Shown in pieces: positions 26,180 through 34,431 of a DNA stretch of 42,080 nt (position 1 is its first letter; each line of letters begins with the position of its first letter). The notes under the pieces are model-generated. The model saw only the letters and a list, made by a program, of their open reading frames with translations, had not been told where the DNA came from and ran no database searches. The translations under genes were made by a program, and so were the position numbers. The DNA comes from a virus: positions 1 to 42,080 of IMG/VR virus record IMGVR_UViG_3300026118_000024, one strand, 5' to 3'.

Positions 26180-26482
26180 TTAGCGCTTACATTCCAGGCT
26201 AACTAAGAACCACTGATCCTCTTTTGCCTCAATATCGTCAAGCACATCTAACAGGGCGTTGATGTACTCGGCGCGTTGGCGGTGGTGCTTAGCTTGGCTC
26301 GATGCTATCTCACTCCCCGACTCATACAACCCTTTATTGGCCGCTGTAACTTGTTCTTTGATGCAGTGGGAAGCCAATAACCGCTTTAATAGGGAATAGC
26401 CAGTAGAGGAGAAGAGGGCCTCCAACTCGGCCTTCTGGCTATGATCGCAGGGGATTGAGGTGACTACGATCGGTTCGGCCAT
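26180..26482 (-). CDS. Small helical protein of unknown function
   Basis: The 100-residue product is soluble and mostly helical, with two Cys and several His residues (FSSTGYSLLKRLLASHCIKE, QAKHHRQRAEYINALLDVL). It starts directly after the stop of the holin-like gene (TAA-ATG). It may be a head-completion or lysis-timing protein, but I do not recognise it. Codon use and tight packing with neighbours support that it is a real gene. Confidence 0.6.
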   Translation of the reverse strand: MAEPIVVTSIPCDHSQKAELEALFSSTGYSLLKRLLASHCIKEQVTAANKGLYESGSEIASSQAKHHRQRAEYINALLDVLDDIEAKEDQWFLVSLECKR

Positions 26483-26737
26483 TTACTTGATCTTAGCTGC
26501 ATCATCACGCTCTTGTTGCCGACCCGTTTCCACTCCCTGTTTGCGCTCCAGTAGGAGCCATTGATCTAACCGCGAGTTAATGGCTAGGTGCACCTCTTTA
26601 ACACCAGCGACAGCGGACCTGGCGAAGAAGGCAGCAATTGCCGCCAAGACAGGGCCCAGTGCGTTTAAGATTAAGGTAATTACTTCGATGCTGGTGGACT
26701 TCTGTTGCACGATCGCAGTCACTATATTTGTATCCAT
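26483..26737 (-). CDS. Holin-like single-span membrane protein
   Basis: The 84-residue protein has a short polar N-terminus, one hydrophobic segment at about residues 17-45 (ITLILNALGPVLAAIAAFFA lies within it), and a charged C-terminal helix with VKEVHLAINSRLDQW followed by Arg/Lys/Glu-rich sequence. Small phage membrane proteins with this pattern, in which a membrane span is followed by a NSRLD-type helix, are widespread and usually called holin-like. The gene lies between portal and scaffold, not in a lysis cassette. No endolysin is visible in the window. The role therefore remains uncertain. Confidence 0.55.
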   Translation of the reverse strand: MDTNIVTAIVQQKSTSIEVITLILNALGPVLAAIAAFFARSAVAGVKEVHLAINSRLDQWLLLERKQGVETGRQQERDDAAKIK

Positions 26738-26740
26738 AGT

Positions 26741-29218
26741 TCATACCATCAGAGGACCGGCAGGCACGGGCGGCACCATCGGCGGAGGCGCAGGCTGGGC
26801 TAACATTCCCATCCCGGCTTGAGCCGCGTCGATGACTTGGGTTAACTGATCGATGGCCTGACCAAGCTCTTCGATCTTGGCCTGTTGCGCTTGCAACGCC
26901 TGGGCGGTTTGTTGACCGGCGGCCTCCGCTTGTTGGGCCACCTGTTGCACTTGTTGTCCAATGACCTGGGCCACTTGCCCGGCGGCCTGTTGGGCAGCCT
27001 GCTCGGCTTGTTGGCCGGCGATTTGGAGAGTCTCCTGTTGTTTGGAGGCGACCAGTTGCTGGATCTGGCCGGCGAACTCTTTGAGCATTCCCTGGACTTG
27101 GCTAGCCTGTTCTTCTTGGCCAGCGTTTAGATCCACCTGCTTACCCTTCAACTTGAATTCTTTGGGTAAGCCGGTCGTGGTGATGATCTGATTGAGTAAC
27201 TCGACTAACTGCATTGGACCGATAGCCTGGATGAGCACAGGATTATTGGCGACAGCCAAGAAGATCTTACTCATCGCGTCGGCGATAGCCGGATTATCAA
27301 TGCGGTCGCTGGCATCTCGCGTTGAGGCGAATGACTCCAATTTGAGCGCTGACTTCTTGCCTTTAACCGAACGCATGGCATCGGGATTTTCCGGATCGTA
27401 AGTGGTATCGTCCTGGATCGTAAAACCGACCGAATCCAACAACTTCTTAAACTCCGCATCGGTAGCGGCCAGTGACGAGCTGATGCCTACTGTCACCTCA
27501 TCATCGGCATGGGCCATGGTAGCGTCGTAGATGGCGACCTTCTTGGCGTAATCGCCATCATCGATGAATGAGCCTGTAAAGGTGACGCGGGTAGAAGTGT
27601 TTTGGGAGATGACGCGGGTTTCTTCAGCGGTCTGTTCGTGTTGAGCCGCCTGCCCAATCTCTTGGGGCGAGAGCTGCATGACCCGGTCCAACATGGACAG
27701 CACCCCAGAGATAAGCGTAGCCACTTCGCCTGTCTGATGGTGGCTGAATGGCGGCACGTAGAACGCCTCCCGTTGGTCGACCTTCATGCGCAAGGTCTCA
27801 GTGCCGGAATAGGGGATAAAGAGCCGGCCGTTATACATCTTCTGGCCCAGGTTCTGGAGCCGCTTCAAATATTCAGCGGGGATCTTATCCTTATCGTAGA
27901 AGACCGGGTTGATGAGGTTTTCTTTGACGGCCAGGATCCATTGGGACAACAGATTCCCGACATGATCCTGGAAGGGCATGATCTCTAGCGCCAGTGATCG
28001 GAAACGGGAACGGTTGAAGTCCGCGTCGTAGGCATAGGTGGGGAGCCGATCAAAGGCCAACGGCTCAGCCCAAATAACAGCGGTATCGCTGGCGTAAACG
28101 AACCTAAACCAGACAGGATATTTGTAATCACCCAGCCCGTAGTCAGCCGGGATAATGCGCTGGAAATGTTGGGTGAGCAGCGTGGCGGCGTTGAAATCGC
28201 CCTGCCCATAGGTTGAGGCCGCCTCATGCTGTCGGTCCAGTGGGCCCACCCCGCCGCCGGCACTGTTAACATTGGGGAATTTTAAGGTGCAGGGGAAGAC
28301 GTGATCCAGGAAGTCACTGACGCCGATATCAAACCAGGACAGGGCGCCAAAGCCGATGGCGTCCTTGTTCCAATAGAGCTCGTTATCGTGGATGTCTTTG
28401 TAGCGGCACAACTCCCAGTAGCCGGCATATTCACAGCCGGAGTTGGAATTAAGCGAGGAGAGCCGATGATAGAGATCGTAATAGATGCGGGAAGGATGGG
28501 GCATGTTGAAGCGCAGCCCTTCGCGCACGATCTGTTCATCCCCGCTTTCGTCCAGCTGCTTCTCGACAAACCACGCCTCCCTGGGGAAGTTTATGCAGAA
28601 TCCGTAGAGGAGGGTTTGCAGGATAGTCTGCCTCAGATCTGACTTATAATCAAACTGCGTGGCCATCCGCTGCACGATCTGGGTCAACACCTCGCAACGA
28701 AACCGGTTCTCTTTGGTGTATTGAACCGGCTCATATTTGTAGAGCGGATTAAGGTTTCGGTCATTGAATAGTTTGGCCCAGCGAATGGTGATATAGGCCA
28801 TGCACACAGGCACAAACACCTGGAAAAATACCGGCAGATTAACAGCCTTGAGCGGCCTGCCGTTGGCCCCGCAACAGACTTTGCCGTCCGCATCTAAGAT
28901 ATCCGGGAGCAGATGAGATAAGCCCCAGGAATTAACGGTCTCCAACACCTTATTGTCATCGGGCTGGCTAGACATGAGCCCGCGCAGCTGGGTGTAGGAG
29001 ACCTGGTAGAAAGGTTGGTCATAACTCCAATCCATCGCTTTATAGAGGCGATAGTCGGTGCGGTTACGGTTAATGCCATCTCGGATAACGTCCCGGATCG
29101 CTTCGACGAGCTTCTTGACCTGAGGACGCTTCTCTAAGGACTTGTGATCGAACGCTGCCTTTAAGCTGTCTGGGTCAAGCTTGTGCTTGGAAATTAGCCG
29201 CTGAATAGGAACAGACAC
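26741..29218 (-). CDS. Portal protein
   Basis: The 825-residue protein starts at a GTG (29218) one base after the upstream stop. It is the first large gene of the virion operon, next to the terminase and before scaffold and capsid, and its length fits large podovirus portals with a barrel. Residues about 120-470 are mixed alpha/beta with many aromatic residues; about 470-560 contains the long helix region expected for the stem (SPQEIGQAAQHEQTAEET). The last 140 residues are an extreme Gln/Ala-rich coiled coil (QQAEQAAQQAAGQVAQVIG) ending in a Pro-rich tail, consistent with a barrel projecting into the capsid. The assignment rests on order, size and this C-terminal pattern. Confidence 0.8.
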   Translation of the reverse strand: MSVPIQRLISKHKLDPDSLKAAFDHKSLEKRPQVKKLVEAIRDVIRDGINRNRTDYRLYKAMDWSYDQPFYQVSYTQLRGLMSSQPDDNKVLETVNSWGLSHLLPDILDADGKVCCGANGRPLKAVNLPVFFQVFVPVCMAYITIRWAKLFNDRNLNPLYKYEPVQYTKENRFRCEVLTQIVQRMATQFDYKSDLRQTILQTLLYGFCINFPREAWFVEKQLDESGDEQIVREGLRFNMPHPSRIYYDLYHRLSSLNSNSGCEYAGYWELCRYKDIHDNELYWNKDAIGFGALSWFDIGVSDFLDHVFPCTLKFPNVNSAGGGVGPLDRQHEAASTYGQGDFNAATLLTQHFQRIIPADYGLGDYKYPVWFRFVYASDTAVIWAEPLAFDRLPTYAYDADFNRSRFRSLALEIMPFQDHVGNLLSQWILAVKENLINPVFYDKDKIPAEYLKRLQNLGQKMYNGRLFIPYSGTETLRMKVDQREAFYVPPFSHHQTGEVATLISGVLSMLDRVMQLSPQEIGQAAQHEQTAEETRVISQNTSTRVTFTGSFIDDGDYAKKVAIYDATMAHADDEVTVGISSSLAATDAEFKKLLDSVGFTIQDDTTYDPENPDAMRSVKGKKSALKLESFASTRDASDRIDNPAIADAMSKIFLAVANNPVLIQAIGPMQLVELLNQIITTTGLPKEFKLKGKQVDLNAGQEEQASQVQGMLKEFAGQIQQLVASKQQETLQIAGQQAEQAAQQAAGQVAQVIGQQVQQVAQQAEAAGQQTAQALQAQQAKIEELGQAIDQLTQVIDAAQAGMGMLAQPAPPPMVPPVPAGPLMV

Positions 29219-29219
29219 G

Positions 29220-29462
29220 TTAGTAAGCTGGCTCAGCCACCGGTTTGGCAGTTGGTGGGGCCGCCGGTTCCTCTACGGGCGCTGGCTCCGACTCTTCCCC
29301 TGCCGACTCATCGGTCACCTCCAATGCTTGAGCGACGTTACGATTTTCGCCTGCCCCGGTCTTTAATCTGATACTGACAGTGTATTCGGTATTATCGGCC
29401 CAGCCATCGATCAGCGCTTTGGTGTCTGGTTCTGTCATGTCAAATATGACTTGAGTAGGCAT
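29220..29462 (-). CDS. Small acidic protein upstream of portal
   Basis: The frame is open to 29507, beyond the terminase start on the other strand. An ATG at 29462 (MPTQVIFDMTEPDTK) gives an 80-residue protein that clears the terminase gene; an ATG at 29486 gives 88 residues. The product has a compact beta-containing half (DNTEYTVSIRLKTG) and an acidic Pro/Glu tail. Its stop is one base from the portal GTG start, so the two are coupled. It is the first gene of the minus-strand operon. The function is unknown. Confidence 0.55.
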   Translation of the reverse strand: MPTQVIFDMTEPDTKALIDGWADNTEYTVSIRLKTGAGENRNVAQALEVTDESAGEESEPAPVEEPAAPPTAKPVAEPAY

Positions 29463-29487
29463 AGTAAGAGCAAGACAACCATTAGCC

Positions 29488-31026
29488 ATGATTAAAGTAA
29501 ATGACAAAGGTTTTATCTACGAGCCAGGCGTGTGGCTGCCGTCGATGAACCTTAAGCAGTTAGAAATCTTCAACAACTATCACCGTTACCTGTTGGTACA
29601 CGGTCCACGTAAGAGCGGTAAAACCTTTGGGATCTTGCACAAGATTTTGCGGCACGCCTTTGACGTCAATGGCGCCATGATTGGCATCGTCACTAAGACC
29701 ATCAAGAACGCCAAGAGCGCGGGCGTGTGGGTGTTGCTGGGTAAGATGTTAGTTGAATGGGAGAAGGGCTGTTACGGCTTCAAGGTCACCGAGGGACCCA
29801 AGACGACCGGTGACTCCAAGATGAGCTTTGTGCGTATCCGCAATCGGCACGGATCGATCTCAGAGATCCAATGCCATTCCTTGGAACATTCCTCTGAAGT
29901 AGAGGCCAAGTTCAAAGGGCCGGCTTACTCCATGTTTTGGTTAAGTGAGTTCGACCAGTATTGCGATGATCATGCATTTAACATTTTCTGCGACGCGCTG
30001 CGCATGAGCCCGCAGGTGAGGTATGAGGAGCATCAGATCATCTGCGATTGTAACCCACCCGATAGCGGCACCAACAATTGGATCCACGACAAATGGTTTA
30101 AGTTTAAGGATAAACCAACGGAGGACGGTGAAGACGAATATTTCCGCGCCTGCCTGCACCGGATCTTAGTCATGATCGATGACAATCCTCAGCTTGATCC
30201 ACGGGAACGCAAGGAACTGGAGAGCCGCTACAGCAAACGTAAAAGTTTACGAGCCCGCTTCATCCTTGGTCTGTGGGAACAAGACATCACTGATGGCCAT
30301 TTCTCCGATGTATGGGATGAGGCGACACATGTGGTGGGGAAGGCCGATTGTCTGCCAGAGGATCGAGAAGTGATCGTGCCAACCAGCAACTGCACGGTGC
30401 TATTGGGTGGCTGGGATATGGGCGAAAGCAAAAACCACAGCTTCCACGTGATCGAGAAGATTATCACTGAAGACCCGGAGACTAAACGCAAGGTGGTGAG
30501 CTTTTCGATCGTCGATGAGTTAGTGGTGATTCGAACGTTCATCTCTATCCGCCAATTCGTGGAGGCGGTCATGGATAAGATCACGCACTGGAACGATTAT
30601 CATAAGAAGACTCACAAGATTGAGCTTAAATGGCGGCACTGGTCAGACACTAGCGCCTTCCGCGAACGGTCGGCAGCGGAGACGTCTGAGGCGGGCATCG
30701 CCTATGAGGCCAGTGACGGACAAATTGTATTGGAGCCAGCACCCAAATATCGAAACTCCAACCGGGACAAAGTGAAGTTAATCTGGGAATTGCTTTATCA
30801 GAAACGCTTGCACGTATCGGCGCAGTTGTTTAAGACCCGGGCTATGTTCGCCAATTTACGGAGCGGCACAGAAGCCGAATACATCAAGGAAGACGATCAT
30901 AAACATCCATTCGATTCCCTCTCTTATCCCATCATCGCGGAGGCGCCGATGGACATGTTGCGCACTACCCAGATCAACGCCGTTAAAAAACAATCCTCGC
31001 CGGGCCTAGTCCTGGCTAGCTTCTAA
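29488..31026 (+). CDS. terL: Terminase large subunit
   Basis: The 512-residue ATPase-nuclease powers DNA packaging through the portal. Walker A is GPRKSGKT at residues 39-46, Walker B MFWLSEFD at 149-156, and a CDCNPPDSGTNNWIHDKWF coupling segment follows near 187-205. The RNase-H-like nuclease shows GGWDMGES (D310), HWSDTSAF (D387) and DDHKHPFDSLSY (D470, D476), supplying the acidic residues that bind metal. Length is normal for the family. It is on the plus strand, divergent from portal with hardly any spacer, and its stop overlaps the next start (TAATG). No small terminase was recognised in the window. No Shine-Dalgarno site precedes the ATG. Confidence 0.95.
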   Translation: MIKVNDKGFIYEPGVWLPSMNLKQLEIFNNYHRYLLVHGPRKSGKTFGILHKILRHAFDVNGAMIGIVTKTIKNAKSAGVWVLLGKMLVEWEKGCYGFKVTEGPKTTGDSKMSFVRIRNRHGSISEIQCHSLEHSSEVEAKFKGPAYSMFWLSEFDQYCDDHAFNIFCDALRMSPQVRYEEHQIICDCNPPDSGTNNWIHDKWFKFKDKPTEDGEDEYFRACLHRILVMIDDNPQLDPRERKELESRYSKRKSLRARFILGLWEQDITDGHFSDVWDEATHVVGKADCLPEDREVIVPTSNCTVLLGGWDMGESKNHSFHVIEKIITEDPETKRKVVSFSIVDELVVIRTFISIRQFVEAVMDKITHWNDYHKKTHKIELKWRHWSDTSAFRERSAAETSEAGIAYEASDGQIVLEPAPKYRNSNRDKVKLIWELLYQKRLHVSAQLFKTRAMFANLRSGTEAEYIKEDDHKHPFDSLSYPIIAEAPMDMLRTTQINAVKKQSSPGLVLASF

Positions 31027-31958
31027 TGAACCTACTTTGTACCGGCGGCATGGGGTTCATTGGATCTCATTTTATCCGACACGCCATCAAAGAAGCGGAG
31101 CTTGTGCTCAATCTGGATCGGCTGACCTACGCAGCCAACCCTGATAATCTGAAGGACATCGCGGAGAACCCGAATTATCAATTCGTGCACATGGACGTCA
31201 ACGATCCGATGCTGCCCGATCTACTCACTCACCACCACATCACTCACGTTGTGCACTTGGCTGCTGAGAGTCACGTAGATCGATCGATTCACAACCCGGA
31301 TATCTTTGTCAGCTCCAACATCAACGGGACCCATAACCTGCTCAAGGCGATGATGACAGCCAAAGTTGGGAGGCTGCTCTACGTGTCGACTGATGAAGTG
31401 TATGGGTCGGTGACGCATGGATTTAGTAATGAGACTGCTCCACTGCGTCCATCCTCTCCGTACTCGGCCAGCAAGGCGGCTGGGGAGATGTTAGTGATGG
31501 CTTATCGGCGTACGTATGGGCTAGATGCAGTCATAACCCGCTCATCAAATAATTACGGCACCCATCAATATCCAGAGAAGCTGATCCCGGTCGTGATTCG
31601 CTCCATTAAGATGGCCAAACGCATCCCCGTTTACGGGAAAGGCAGCAATGTACGGGATTGGATGCATGTTAGTGACCATGTCCGGGCTCTTTGGGCGGCT
31701 TTAGTGCATGGCCGGGCAGGCAGTGTCTATAACATCAGCACGATGAAACTTTGCGCCAACATCGACCTGATTTACGGGTTATGTGACCTGATTGACCCAG
31801 TTAACCGGGCTTTGGTGCACTTTGTGAAGGATAGGGAAGGGCATGACACCCGTTACGCGCCTGATTCGACCAAGATCCGGGAGGAACTGGGCTGGTGCCC
31901 GCTTGAATCGATGGCTTCTGGACTTCCTGAAGTCATTAAGTGGTATATGAGCCGGTGA
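31026..31958 (+). CDS. dTDP-glucose 4,6-dehydratase-like sugar-nucleotide enzyme
   Basis: The 310-residue short-chain dehydrogenase has the NAD-binding TGGMGFIGS at residues 6-14 and the catalytic STDEVYG at 121-127; the Thr-Asp-Glu set marks 4,6-dehydratases rather than simple epimerases. It also has YSASK (Y146, K150), then RSSNNYGTHQYPEKLIP, which is characteristic of RmlB. It is slightly shorter than bacterial RmlB (about 350). The family converts a nucleotide-glucose to the 4-keto-6-deoxy sugar. The start overlaps the terminase stop (TAATG), so it is translationally coupled to packaging, an odd partner. With the next gene it would make a 6-deoxyhexose nucleotide, perhaps for the glycosyltransferase at 3305-4558. 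The exact sugar is unknown. Confidence 0.85.
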   Translation: MNLLCTGGMGFIGSHFIRHAIKEAELVLNLDRLTYAANPDNLKDIAENPNYQFVHMDVNDPMLPDLLTHHHITHVVHLAAESHVDRSIHNPDIFVSSNINGTHNLLKAMMTAKVGRLLYVSTDEVYGSVTHGFSNETAPLRPSSPYSASKAAGEMLVMAYRRTYGLDAVITRSSNNYGTHQYPEKLIPVVIRSIKMAKRIPVYGKGSNVRDWMHVSDHVRALWAALVHGRAGSVYNISTMKLCANIDLIYGLCDLIDPVNRALVHFVKDREGHDTRYAPDSTKIREELGWCPLESMASGLPEVIKWYMSR

Positions 31959-32887
31959 AAATCATTGTTTTGGGTACTGGCTACGTGGCCAGCGGCTATT
32001 TAGCAGCAGCCCACTCGCTGGGCTTGCGTCCAATCGTCCTTTCGCGTGATTGGAGCGACTACACCCGCGAAAGCAACCTCGATTGGGTCTTCGAAGGGGT
32101 TAAACCACAGCTGGTCATCAACGCGGCGGGCTATACGGGCCGGTCGGTGGACGATTGTGAGCGAAATAAGGAGGAATGTTACGCCGCCAACGTCACAGCA
32201 GTCCGGTTATTGGGTAAAATCTGTAAGAAATGGGATGTTTCCCTCATCCACGTGTCCAGCGGCTGCGTTTTTACCGGGCCCGGAGTCTTCACAGAGGAGG
32301 ATGAGCCCAATAATTACGGGCAATTCTATGCTCAGACCAAGATTGCAGCTGAAAATGAGCTGCACGACAGCGGTTGCAGGGCTTGGATCTACCGGATTCG
32401 GATGCCTTTTGATACCCGCAACCATCCGCGCAACTGGCTCTTCAAGCTTTTGCATCACAGGATGATTTTGGATGGCCTCAACAGTGTCACGTACCTCCAT
32501 GAATTTGCCATGCGTTCCCTGGAAATGGTCAAAGAACACAAAGGGCCACCGGGCATTTATCACGCCACCAATCGGGGAGCGTTACGGACGGTCGATGTGG
32601 TGGATTTGCTAATCCAGGCTGGGCTGCGGGATACTCCAGCGTTTTTGTGGGACAAGGAGGAGTTCGAAAAAGAGCACGTCCATCGCAGTGAAGCGGTGTT
32701 AGACAGCAGCAAATTCGAAGAGGCGTTCCGCACTCCATTCGGTGGGGCGCTAGGCTGGGTGCGTTGGGCCATCACCAACTGGCGTTGGAGCCAGCAGTAT
32801 GGGGATAATCCGCCTCAGTTTCGATTCGCCACGCAGAACTCTGAGCCTATCGAGAGATGGGTCCCCTGGCCGACTTCGCCTCGTTAA
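31955..32887 (+). CDS. RmlD-like NAD(P)-dependent sugar-nucleotide reductase
   Basis: The frame opens at 31940, but GTG at 31955 overlaps the upstream stop (GTGA) and places the Rossmann motif correctly (KIIVLGTGYVASGY). The 310-residue protein has INAAGYTGRSVDDCE, IHVSSGCVFTG and the catalytic YAQTK (Y125, K129), as in dTDP-4-dehydrorhamnose reductases and related extended short-chain dehydrogenases. It would reduce the 4-keto product of the preceding enzyme. The last 60 residues are Trp-rich (LGWVRWAITNWRWSQQY) and may bind a partner. It ends convergently with a minus-strand small gene, overlapping by 41 bases. No RmlA or RmlC is present, so precursors must come from the host. Confidence 0.8.
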   Translation: MKIIVLGTGYVASGYLAAAHSLGLRPIVLSRDWSDYTRESNLDWVFEGVKPQLVINAAGYTGRSVDDCERNKEECYAANVTAVRLLGKICKKWDVSLIHVSSGCVFTGPGVFTEEDEPNNYGQFYAQTKIAAENELHDSGCRAWIYRIRMPFDTRNHPRNWLFKLLHHRMILDGLNSVTYLHEFAMRSLEMVKEHKGPPGIYHATNRGALRTVDVVDLLIQAGLRDTPAFLWDKEEFEKEHVHRSEAVLDSSKFEEAFRTPFGGALGWVRWAITNWRWSQQYGDNPPQFRFATQNSEPIERWVPWPTSPR

Positions 32888-33044
32888 TGTAATCGTCGTA
32901 GGATTTACCTAACCTGGCTCGCAGCGCTTCCCAATCGGCTGCGGAGGGGTCGCCACGTTGGAGCAGGAGCCGAATCTCTTGGGTCAGTTGCGGGGCTAAA
33001 GCCAGAGCGGCTTGAATAATGGTGATGATGAGGGCGGGATTCAT
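32847..33044 (-). CDS. Small amphipathic protein downstream of a lipoprotein gene
   Basis: The 65-residue product starts with a hydrophobic helix (NPALIITIIQAALALAPQL) and continues with a charged helix. The helix is marginal as a membrane span because it has Pro and Gln but few strong hydrophobics at its end. Its start overlaps the stop of the putative lipoprotein gene (ATGA at 33044-33041). The pair may act at the envelope during lysis; this is inferred from their small size and membrane features only. Its 3-prime end overlaps the convergent RmlD-like gene. Confidence 0.55.
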   Translation of the reverse strand: MNPALIITIIQAALALAPQLTQEIRLLLQRGDPSAADWEALRARLGKSYDDYINEAKSARGPISR

Positions 33045-33406
33045 TTAGTAAACAGACGGATGATCGCCACCAAGTTGGATTGAGCTGAACTTGCCACATC
33101 GATGGCCACATCGAAGGCAGCGGTGTTGTTGGCGGTGGTGGCGATTTTGCCCGCATCGATAACGGCGTTCATGGCGGTGCGGTACCGGTTATAAGCCAGT
33201 CGCACTTGTGCTTCCCGATCGGCCGTGGCTTTGCCGGCTGCCACGTAAACAGCCCAGACCCGCATGGCGGAGTCGGCCGTGATGACGGTTGAGCCCACAC
33301 TTTTGTAGGTGGTGGCCTTCCAGGAGGAACAGGAAACCAGTGGGGTACTAATGAGCAGGGCACAAAGGAACCATCCCACCCAAAGTGGAGGCAATTTTCG
33401 GCGCAT
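33041..33406 (-). CDS. Putative small lipoprotein
   Basis: The 121-residue protein has an N-terminal leader with basic residues, a hydrophobic core (WFLCALLIS) and a lipobox-like TPLVSC ending at Cys26. The mature part is helical, Ala-rich and polar, without recognisable domain (AMRVWAVYVAAGKATADRE, ASSAQSNLVAIIRLF). Small outer-membrane lipoproteins in phages are often spanin subunits or superinfection-exclusion proteins. It overlaps the start of the next gene by four bases. A hairpin lies about a dozen bases before its start. Confidence 0.6.
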   Translation of the reverse strand: MRRKLPPLWVGWFLCALLISTPLVSCSSWKATTYKSVGSTVITADSAMRVWAVYVAAGKATADREAQVRLAYNRYRTAMNAVIDAGKIATTANNTAAFDVAIDVASSAQSNLVAIIRLFTK

Positions 33407-33790
33407 GTAGCGACCATCCGTAAATTTTCGGATTTACGCAAGCCTGTTGATCGGGCATCATCACACTAGCAGCCTGAGTTACGGTCCCGCGTGGTCGTAA
33501 GCCGTGAGTGCGAAAAGTGGCGTTGCGTAGCAGTCCCTCCCGGTGGCGCCCAGCCCATCGAGGCCGCCACTAAAACCACGGCCGCTGGGCAACTATTGAA
33601 AACGAAAGACAAACGGAAACGCACCTGGAACTACTACGGGCCCATCAGGACTTGGCCGGTTGGTTCGTGGAACAAGCGAAAGCGCCGTAGAGTGTTGCAT
33701 CGAGAGGTATCCTAGTCCATAAACAGCCATGAACTATACACCAGACCCTCGCGCCACTCTCAACGTCACTCCGTCACGTCGGTTTAACTG
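33407..33790. other. Intergenic region with hairpin 33419-33438
   Basis: This 384-base region separates divergent genes. CGTAAAT (33419-33425) and ATTTACG (33432-33438) form a 7-base-pair hairpin just upstream of the lipoprotein start, a possible operator or early transcript structure. A 74-codon plus-strand frame from GTG at 33491 encodes a very basic, Trp-containing peptide but has no ribosome binding site that convinces me. Promoters for both directions should lie here, but I could not single out strong -35/-10 pairs. Confidence 0.4.
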
Positions 33791-33796
33791 TTGTCC

Positions 33797-34240
33797 GTGA
33801 TATTAGCTGCCATCGGCAGTCGCAGCTTTGCCGATTACACGCTGCTCTGTGAGATTCTCGACAGTTACATGCCGGTGAGTCTGCTTATTAGCGGTGGGGC
33901 CAAAGGTGCCGACTATCTGGCCCACCGCTGGGCTGCCTCCAGAGAAGTGCCGGTGGCCATTTATCGGGCTGATTGGCACAACAACGGCAAACAGGCCGGA
34001 CTATTACGCAACGCCGTCATCGTGGAGAAAGCCGACCAGGTCGTGGCTTTCTGGGATGGCCTGTCCCGAGGCACCGCCGATACAATCAGCCGCGCCAAGA
34101 AAACCGGTAAACCTTTGCAGATCGTGCCCTTTGGTTATCTATTAAAACAACAGGCTTATGAACGACGACGAAAAGAAGAAACGGCAGCAAGAGGAGGAGG
34201 AAGAAGCCGAACGCAAACGGCGCCAAGAAGAGACGGCTAG
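33797..34240 (+). CDS. SLOG-superfamily protein (YspA/DUF2493-like)
   Basis: Two starts are possible, TTG 33791 or GTG 33797; the second gives 147 residues. Numbered from the TTG, the Rossmann-like SLOG core has GSRSF at 9-13, LISGGAKGADYLA at 32-44, LLRN at 71-74 and VVAFWDGLSRGT at 84-95, which are the nucleotide-binding loops of the family. SLOG proteins bind nucleotides or NAD-like ligands, and some act in defence signalling; phage copies are common but mostly uncharacterised. The C-terminal 35 residues are basic and overlap a different-frame small gene, so they may be constrained by that gene rather than functional. It heads a plus-strand run of small genes. Confidence 0.8.
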   Translation: MILAAIGSRSFADYTLLCEILDSYMPVSLLISGGAKGADYLAHRWAASREVPVAIYRADWHNNGKQAGLLRNAVIVEKADQVVAFWDGLSRGTADTISRAKKTGKPLQIVPFGYLLKQQAYERRRKEETAARGGGRSRTQTAPRRDG

Positions 34241-34274
34241 GCTCCTCCTGTTAATCTCTACGCTGAACAACTGA
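34158..34274 (+). CDS. Tiny charged coiled-coil peptide overlapping the SLOG gene
   Basis: An ATG at 34158 opens a 38-residue frame within the 3-prime end of the SLOG gene. The product is a Lys/Glu/Arg helix (MNDDEKKKRQQEEEEE and so on) ending in a short hydrophobic tail, LLLLISTLNN. The heptad-like charge pattern suggests a real peptide, since the alternative-frame SLOG tail over the same bases is low-complexity Arg/Gly/Thr. No clear ribosome binding site is seen, but it could be coupled to SLOG translation. Confidence 0.45.
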   Translation: MNDDEKKKRQQEEEEEAERKRRQEETARLLLLISTLNN

Positions 34275-34299
34275 CCCTTAGCAAGGCTTTGAGCGCGGC

Positions 34300-34431
34300 A
34301 TGGTGTGGCGGGAGATCCGCCAACGGGTATTCGCCTACCTATCGGCTCCGGACCTAATGAAACACCGCGCTCAATTCAACACAGCCCATGACAAACTTCC
34401 TCGCCGCGATCATCGTTACGCTAGTGACTAA
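34300..34431 (+). CDS. Small basic protein of unknown function
   Basis: A 43-residue frame from ATG 34300 encodes a basic, His/Arg-rich peptide (VWREIRQRVFAYLSAPDLM is its first helix). It fills the space between the tiny coiled-coil peptide and the next gene and overlaps that gene by 44 bases. Support is only tight packing and a plausible helical pattern. Confidence 0.35.
   Translation: MVWREIRQRVFAYLSAPDLMKHRAQFNTAHDKLPRRDHRYASD

Noticed and set aside
33491-33715. 74-codon basic frame in the 33.4-33.8 kb gap
   Set aside because: GTG start without a convincing ribosome binding site, and a second frame over the same bases looks equally plausible.
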